Part shown: in pieces, positions 59,568 to 64,000 of the stretch
How positions within the stretch are numbered: position 1 is the first letter of the stretch
Layout: each line of letters starts with the position of its first letter
NCBI RefSeq assembly: GCF_044762655.1
Contig: NZ_JBIWER010000006.1
Location: 163,596-227,595 of the forward strand
Direction of reading: 5' to 3'
DNA from: Psychrobacillus sp044762655
GTDB lineage: Bacteria; Bacillota; Bacilli; Bacillales_A; Planococcaceae
Length of the DNA stretch: 64,000 nucleotides
The notes under the pieces: generated by a model
Told to the model about the DNA's origin: nothing
The model's input: only the letters and a program-made list of their open reading frames with translations
The model's database searches: none
Made by a program: the position numbers and the translations under genes

Positions 59568-60263
59568 CTAATACATTTGCATTCCTAGTGGGTCCACAAT
59601 TTCTATATGTTTTGGGACTTTTAAGTGAATATATGTTTTCCCTCTTACCATTCTAATCTCTCCATCATGTAATATCTGGTTTAAAGAATACATTTTGTTT
59701 GAAAACTGATCAAATGTCAGCTCTTGCACTGAAGGCTCGTGAATAACCAACTGTGTGCCAGTCCATTCCACTTTATGGAGTGGTATCTTTTCATCTAGAT
59801 TTAATCCGTACACATTTATATTTGATCGATAGATTTTTCCTTCTATTATTTGATCAGTAGCATCAGTCCATTCCACTACCACTCCCGTTGAGTAAGTTTC
59901 ATTTCCTTTATATTCAAGGGATAATGTATTCCCACTCACCTCATGGGACCATTCTTCCTTAAAAAACTTCTTGTTCAATTTGTTTTCTTCTAGTTTTAGT
60001 AACGATTTTTGAAAAGAATTATTTTCTGTTTGTAGCTGTATTAATTCTTCTCTCGATAATTTTTCCACCATAGGCTCTTTCGGTATTATTTCATATATAA
60101 CACCGCAAGCGATTAGTAGACTAAAGTAGATAATTATTATGATTTTGTTGAAGCGAAATTTACCTTTAAAGTTTACTTTCTTCACTAGATAAAGAACAAT
60201 GCTTACTCCAATAATAACTGGTATTAATCCAACAAGTACAATCATCCATGTATTACTACTCAT
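59568..60263 (-). CDS. Hypothetical membrane-anchored protein of the ytr-like operon
   Basis: A 231-residue protein with two N-terminal helices (~8-30 and ~40-58). It continues with a hydrophilic domain of beta-strand character that is probably extracellular. I recognise no family. The start codon overlaps the permease stop (ATGA), so it is translationally coupled and probably belongs to the ABC complex, possibly as an accessory subunit. It is the last gene of the GntR-ATPase-permease unit. Confidence 0.75.
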   Translation of the reverse strand: MSSNTWMIVLVGLIPVIIGVSIVLYLVKKVNFKGKFRFNKIIIIIYFSLLIACGVIYEIIPKEPMVEKLSREELIQLQTENNSFQKSLLKLEENKLNKKFFKEEWSHEVSGNTLSLEYKGNETYSTGVVVEWTDATDQIIEGKIYRSNINVYGLNLDEKIPLHKVEWTGTQLVIHEPSVQELTFDQFSNKMYSLNQILHDGEIRMVRGKTYIHLKVPKHIEIVDPLGMQMY

Positions 60264-60991
60264 GTTCTTACCCCCAAACGGTTGGAAATCGCAGTAGATG
60301 TAGCAAAGAGCAATACCGTTATGATGATAGCCTTCATAATAAGTATTAATAACGAACCGTTCTCCACAAAAATAGATGCTGATATTCTAACCCAAATCCC
60401 TGTCATCAATAATACAACCACAATTACTACTGCACCAAAGAACAGTAGCTTATGCTTTTGAAACAAAGTGCCTGCTATATATCCGATGGAGCTGAACATC
60501 CATAGCATAGTAATGATAGCGACAATAGTTAGCAAAAAACTTAATGGGTCATTTAAAATACTAGAACTATCCACAAATCCATGGCTACTTTTGACACGTA
60601 AGATAAGACGCATTACATAACCCGTAAAAAAAGTGGTTACACCCGCATAGCAACTAAAGATTAATAGAACAATACCGTTAGCAATACTGCTGCTAAGACG
60701 AGTTGCCACAAACGAGAAATCATCATATCGATACGCTTTAGTAGTTATAAGGTTTCCTACCGATATAGCTAACAATGAAACTAACATAAATCCCATATCA
60801 ATAGTGGATGTATTTAAGCTTATAGTAGTATTATTAATAGAAGTCCCACTACTTCCTGCAACACCAACGAGCAGTATCCCTAGTACCTGCAAAATAATGA
60901 GTGAGTAAATCAATCCGTTATAGGCATTTATCTTAAACTTTACTTGTGCCTTCACAACACTAAATAAGCTACTATTATTTAAAAACATCAT
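60260..60991 (-). CDS. ABC transporter permease (ytr-like operon)
   Basis: A 243-residue membrane protein with six predicted helices and no long soluble part. 'SSIGYIAGTLFQKHKLLFFG' lies in the second half. It starts at 60991 behind GAGGGGG, overlapping the ATPase gene by 17 nt; the frame is open 7 codons earlier. With the YtrB-like ATPase it forms an exporter or a cell-envelope stress transporter. The family has little sequence conservation, so the assignment rests mainly on context. Confidence 0.82.
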   Translation of the reverse strand: MMFLNNSSLFSVVKAQVKFKINAYNGLIYSLIILQVLGILLVGVAGSSGTSINNTTISLNTSTIDMGFMLVSLLAISVGNLITTKAYRYDDFSFVATRLSSSIANGIVLLIFSCYAGVTTFFTGYVMRLILRVKSSHGFVDSSSILNDPLSFLLTIVAIITMLWMFSSIGYIAGTLFQKHKLLFFGAVVIVVVLLMTGIWVRISASIFVENGSLLILIMKAIIITVLLFATSTAISNRLGVRT

Positions 60992-61862
60992 CGATTCCCC
61001 CTCTCTTTTCACTCGTCACATACATGCATACCTCACTAGCAGTTAATCTCTGAATACTGGCACAATCTAAACGAGCTCTCTCCAACTTTGAGTTATTCTT
61101 AATCACTACATACTGTCTTTGATCATCAATTCTCTTCGAATGAATAATTTCTTCTCCAGCTGTCCATCTTTCCACATCAGCAATCTGCCCCTGAACAGCT
61201 ACTGCATATTCCTTTACCTCATCTAGAGTTTGATGTAACACAACTCTTCCTTTATGAATTAATAAAATATCCTCAAGCAAATGCTCTATTTCTTCTAAGT
61301 GATGACTAGAGATTAAAATGGAGCGGGGATGAGCTAGATAATCTTTTAATAAAGCTCTATAAAAATCGGTCCGAACCGCTTCGTCCATTCCATTCGTCGG
61401 CTCATCAAACATCGTTAACTCACAGCGTGTTGACAATCCAAAAATCATATTGAACGTGGCTTTTGCACCCTTGGATAACTTTGAATGCTGTTGCTTTGGA
61501 TTCAACTTAAAATATTGAAATAAACGACTAGCAAATTGTGCATCCCATCTTTTATAAAAAGCGGGTGCACTTAGCAATATTTCTTCTAAGTTTAGGGAGT
61601 CTGGAAAAGTCATTTGATCATCCACCAAAATACTGTTCTCAGAAACCATTAAGTTATTATAAGGATTTTTCCCAAAGACACTGACCTCACCGAACTTATG
61701 CTTTGTTAAGCCTGCCAATATTTTGAGCAAAGTGGTCTTCCCGGCTCCATTGCGTCCAATAAGCCCTGTAATCTTTTGATCTGTCAGTTGAAACGTTATA
61801 TCCTCTAAAGCATTAGTTCGTCGAAAACCTTTACTTACCTTTTGACAATCTATCACTTTCAT
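60975..61862 (-). CDS. ytrB: ABC transporter ATP-binding protein (YtrB-like)
   Basis: A 295-residue ATPase with Walker A 'GRNGAGKTT' near 39 and Walker B 'LTMFDEPTNGMD' near 155. A ~70-residue C-terminal extension follows the core. The signature is 'LSKGAKATFN' instead of LSGGQ, as seen in YtrB-type proteins. It starts at the stop of the GntR regulator (TAATG overlap). In B. subtilis ytrABCDEF responds to cell-wall antibiotics; the equivalent here is shorter. Confidence 0.87.
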   Translation of the reverse strand: MKVIDCQKVSKGFRRTNALEDITFQLTDQKITGLIGRNGAGKTTLLKILAGLTKHKFGEVSVFGKNPYNNLMVSENSILVDDQMTFPDSLNLEEILLSAPAFYKRWDAQFASRLFQYFKLNPKQQHSKLSKGAKATFNMIFGLSTRCELTMFDEPTNGMDEAVRTDFYRALLKDYLAHPRSILISSHHLEEIEHLLEDILLIHKGRVVLHQTLDEVKEYAVAVQGQIADVERWTAGEEIIHSKRIDDQRQYVVIKNNSKLERARLDCASIQRLTASEVCMYVTSEKRGGIDDVFK

Positions 61863-62233
61863 TAGATCTCCCCCTCACAATTATGAATGAGTTGAATTAG
61901 CTCTTCTTTTGTTACCGATAACCTTTTGGCTTCTAAAACGATGTCTTTTACCATTTTTGTCAATGTCTCATTTCTCCGTTTTTCCAGAATCATCGTTTTA
62001 GCTTCTGGTGCTACGAACATCCCAAGTCCCCTCTTCTTATATAAAATTTTATCCTCAACTAGTATCGTTAGTCCTTTAGCAGCTGTAGCCGGATTAATAT
62101 TAAAAAGATCAGCCAACTGATACTGTGAATATACTTTTTCGTCATCCTTAAATCGCTCTGCTATAATTTCATTCTCCAGCCACTCCGCAATTTGCACGTA
62201 TATCGGCTTAGTACTCTCGGTATTTATAATCAC
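61862..62233 (-). CDS. ytrA: GntR family regulator, YtrA type
   Basis: A 123-residue short GntR protein. The winged helix 'KVYSQYQLADLFNINPATAA' is at ~38-57, and a ~45-residue dimerisation tail follows, typical of the YtrA subfamily. It starts with GTG at 62233 (AGAGGAG about 10 nt upstream). It is the first gene of the ABC operon and probably represses it; a candidate operator is at 62265-62284. Confidence 0.92.
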   Translation of the reverse strand: MIINTESTKPIYVQIAEWLENEIIAERFKDDEKVYSQYQLADLFNINPATAAKGLTILVEDKILYKKRGLGMFVAPEAKTMILEKRRNETLTKMVKDIVLEAKRLSVTKEELIQLIHNCEGEI

Positions 62234-62264
62234 TGAGGTTAATCTCCTCTCATTAATAAATCAG

Positions 62265-62284
62265 TGCATTAGTGTTGTAATGTA
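62265..62284. promoter_or_regulatory. Candidate YtrA-type operator
   Basis: An inverted repeat TGCATTA-N6-TAATGTA (one mismatch) lies 31 bp upstream of the regulator start. Confidence 0.45.
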
Positions 62285-62383
62285 GTATATAATATTATTG
62301 ATTAGTTGTCTAGTTTATTTATCCTAAAGAGTTAAAGGATTTTTCTATTTGATAGCGAATACATATATAAAAGAAATGAGGGA

Positions 62384-62743
62384 ATGACTTTGAAATTAGG
62401 GCAAGTGGCAGTAAATGTCGAAAACGTAGAACGAGCAGTTGCATTTTATAAGGACGTTATTCAATTACCACTTTTATTTGAAATGGATAGTCTTGCGTTT
62501 TTTCAGTGTGGTGAAACGAGGCTTATATTAAGCAGACCAGAAAGCGAAGAGTTTAATCATCCAAGTTCCGTACTTTATTTCCAAGTAGATAATTTAACTA
62601 GTGAAGTTTCACGAATGAAGAACGCCGGATCAACTTTTATAGATGAACCTCATATGGTCGCTAAGGTCGGGGATACAGAGACATGGATGGCATTTTTTAA
62701 AGATAGTGAAGGAAATACTCTCGCATTGATGAATGAGAGGTAA
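62384..62743 (+). CDS. VOC (glyoxalase/bleomycin-resistance-like) family protein
   Basis: A 119-residue protein of two beta-alpha-beta-beta-beta modules with 'VENVERAVAFYKDVIQLPLL' at ~13-32 and 'WMAFFKDSEGNTLALMNE' at the end. The late glutamate pair is typical of metal-binding VOC folds. Substrate unknown. ATG at 62384 has almost no gap to GAGGGA; a TTG at 62390 is better placed (6 nt), so the true start may be two codons later. Confidence 0.85.
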   Translation: MTLKLGQVAVNVENVERAVAFYKDVIQLPLLFEMDSLAFFQCGETRLILSRPESEEFNHPSSVLYFQVDNLTSEVSRMKNAGSTFIDEPHMVAKVGDTETWMAFFKDSEGNTLALMNER

Positions 62744-62797
62744 TTATACAGAATAGAATAAGAACCGATAACTACTTTAAAGTAAAGGGAGAATTTT

Positions 62798-63310
62798 GTG
62801 AGTGATTTAGTAAATGACCATCTGCATGAAACGAGAAATAACCTGGTAAATGAAATTACTTCATTAAGTCATTCTCAATTTAATAACAGGCTTAGTATGA
62901 ATATGTGGAGTATTGCACAAGTTTGTCATCACTTGGTTTTAGTAGAACAGGCGACAATAAAAGCTATTGAATGGGGATTAAAAAAAGTTGATAATACTCA
63001 AACAGAACGTAAGAATGTTCATCTTATATTAGATCGAACGAAAAAGTTTAAAGCTCCCGAAATCGTTGAACCAGATATAGGACCATTTGAAGTTCAGTCA
63101 ATCATTGAGTTGTTAAACGGTTCAAGAAATAAGCTTCTGATTTTCCTAGATACAGTAGAGGGAAAATCGTTATTGGCGAAAAAATCCTTTAAGCACACTG
63201 CCTTAGGGGAATTACCGCTTGACCAATGGATCGAACAGATATACTTGCATGAACAGCGACACATAGAACAAATAAAAGAGATAAAACTACTTTTAAATGC
63301 TAGACACTAA
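62798..63310 (+). CDS. DinB family protein
   Basis: A 170-residue four-helix protein of the DinB/YfiT metal-binding superfamily. Likely histidine ligands are in 'QVCHHLVLVEQ' (about 48) and 'LHEQRHIEQI' (about 153-157). Members may be thiol-dependent transferases (bacillithiol S-transferase-like); this one is not assignable further. It starts with GTG at 62798 behind AAAGGGAG. It stands between the VOC gene and a small lipoprotein gene on the same strand, with small gaps. Confidence 0.87.
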   Translation: MSDLVNDHLHETRNNLVNEITSLSHSQFNNRLSMNMWSIAQVCHHLVLVEQATIKAIEWGLKKVDNTQTERKNVHLILDRTKKFKAPEIVEPDIGPFEVQSIIELLNGSRNKLLIFLDTVEGKSLLAKKSFKHTALGELPLDQWIEQIYLHEQRHIEQIKEIKLLLNARH

Positions 63311-63366
63311 ACTTACTATTGTTATTCACATTAGTGAGTTTAGCAAATTGATAAGGAGAATCCAAG

Positions 63367-63774
63367 TTGAGTTCCTTCAACAAAACTTTTTTTAACATTT
63401 TGTTTATAATCCTATCTCTAATTTCAATTTCAGCTTGCGGTGTGGCTGACGATGGTAAGATTACAGCTAAAGATGTTTTAAAACAAAACGCAGACGCTGA
63501 CATTTTGATGTATAAAGACCGTATTTATAGCAATATGACCGAAGTAGAGTGGTTTGAACAAATGAAAGAGAAGTATATTAAACATAATTTGATAGGTGAA
63601 ATTGAAAAACAATCAACCAATAGCATTGGTTTTAAAGATATGACAGCAACAAAATTACCTGTCGGGACTAAAGTACATGCTTCCAGAGAAATTGATAATG
63701 ATCAGGAGTTGGGAGTCTTGATAGTAGAATTTGAAGGAGAATATTTGTACTATATGCAGCTCCTTGAAGGCTAG
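63367..63774 (+). CDS. Small hypothetical lipoprotein
   Basis: A 135-residue protein with a signal peptide ending in the lipobox 'SISAC' (Cys near 24). The mature part is acidic, with beta strands towards the C-terminus ('LGVLIVEFEGEYLYYMQLL'), and no recognised domain. It starts with TTG at 63367, 8 nt after AAGGAG. It is the last protein gene before the rRNA operon end, convergent with it. Function unknown. Confidence 0.75.
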   Translation: MSSFNKTFFNILFIILSLISISACGVADDGKITAKDVLKQNADADILMYKDRIYSNMTEVEWFEQMKEKYIKHNLIGEIEKQSTNSIGFKDMTATKLPVGTKVHASREIDNDQELGVLIVEFEGEYLYYMQLLEG

Positions 63775-63874
63775 TTTGTGAAGAGTTGTACTTAAACTAG
63801 CAAATTTTTAAGTTGCTTGTTTATTCAACTAACTTAATATTAGTCTTCGGATCTCCAAGTTTTAAAAAATACAA

Positions 63875-63909
63875 AAAAGTCGCTACCGATAAACTCGGTA
63901 ACGACTTTT
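63875..63909 (-). terminator. Terminator of the rRNA operon
   Basis: Stem AAAAGTCG.TACCGA / TCGGTA.CGACTTTT with one mismatch and a 5-nt loop, directly downstream of the 5S gene on the minus strand, with a T6 tail. Confidence 0.88.
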
Positions 63910-63915
63910 CTTTGT

Positions 63916-64000
63916 GCCCAGCGACGTCCTACTCTCACAGGGGGAGACCCCCAACTACCATCGGCGCTGAAGAGCTTAACTTCCGTGTTCGGTATGGGAA
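63916..64000 (-). rRNA. rrf: 5S ribosomal RNA, 3' part (runs off the window)
   Basis: The reverse complement reads CCGAACACGGAAGTTAAGC, then the GCGCCGATGGTAGT segment and GAGAGTAGGACG near the 3' end. These are the conserved core and 3' arm of bacterial 5S rRNA. About 85 of ~116 nt are inside the window. The gene reads on the minus strand, so an rRNA operon lies beyond position 64000. Confidence 0.97.

Noticed and set aside
62764..62771. Possible sigma-D -10 (ACCGATAA) before the DinB gene
   Set aside because: The element at the correct 15-nt spacing reads TATA and the -10 has mismatches; too weak next to the two better sites.

Overview
The window is AT-rich, densely coding DNA from a low-GC Gram-positive of the order Bacillales. 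The evidence is strong AGGAGG-type ribosome sites, frequent TTG and GTG starts, lipoproteins with Gram-positive lipoboxes, CcpA-type cre sites, sigma-D-type promoters and B. subtilis-like operons (tcy/ytm, opuC, ytr). The gene mix and the intergenic repeats suggest the Planococcaceae/Psychrobacillus-Lysinibacillus neighbourhood; this is an inference, not a measurement. The window ends inside a 5S rRNA gene on the minus strand, so it abuts the 3' end of an rRNA operon. No phage, IS element, CRISPR or tRNA gene was recognised.

Layout. 0-1.8 kb: a DHFR-like reductase and an Lrp/LysE pair. 1.9-8.5 kb: a minus-strand oligosaccharide locus (LacI regulator, glycogen-debranching-type glucosidase, CUT1 binding protein and two permeases, no ATPase) with two LacI-type operators and a cre-like site. 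8.8-11 kb: a small protein and a chemoreceptor with a textbook sigma-D promoter. 11.1-18 kb: a second sugar/polyol locus (ribose-type ABC importer, Gfo/Idh/MocA dehydrogenase, LacI regulator, divergent xylose-isomerase-like TIM barrel), with three related operators. 18.1-19.2 kb: an orphan protein with a flagellar-type promoter, followed by a 21-bp-period repeat array. 19.7-28.4 kb: a rearranged ytm/tcy-type operon for organosulfur (cystine or S-modified cysteine) uptake and oxidation. It carries a tandemly duplicated binding-protein gene with a visible duplication scar.

29-31.7 kb: an OpuC-like compatible-solute importer with only one permease. 31.7-39.5 kb: housekeeping and small genes (NUDIX, RlmN, HlyIII, pyroglutamyl peptidase, PAS-STAS). 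Two near-identical cold-shock genes here share a duplicated leader that contains a terminator-like hairpin. 39.5-46 kb: a tripartite tricarboxylate transporter (TctABC) next to a CitA/CitB-type two-component system and an AEC carrier, with a perfect cre site. 46-49 kb: an ABC exporter, a LytTR-DUF3021 pair and a small membrane exporter. 49-55 kb: a CHASE4-GGDEF cyclase, an XRE regulator with a membrane-anchored PstS-like protein, and an M28 peptidase lipoprotein. 55-63.8 kb: a dehydrogenase/TauE pair, a PQQ-type sugar dehydrogenase, a second strict 21-bp-period array, a flavin monooxygenase, a ytr-like ABC operon, and small VOC, DinB and lipoprotein genes.

The least explained signal is a set of three intergenic arrays (18886-19113, 34547-34597, 57728-57865). 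Their core words differ, but all three have an exact 21-bp period. Other points of interest are the paired csp leader hairpins, the 37-codon duplication scar between the tandem tcy binding-protein genes, a 164-bp structured intergenic repeat at 36882-37045, and the XRE/PstS-like module with a 24-bp palindrome.
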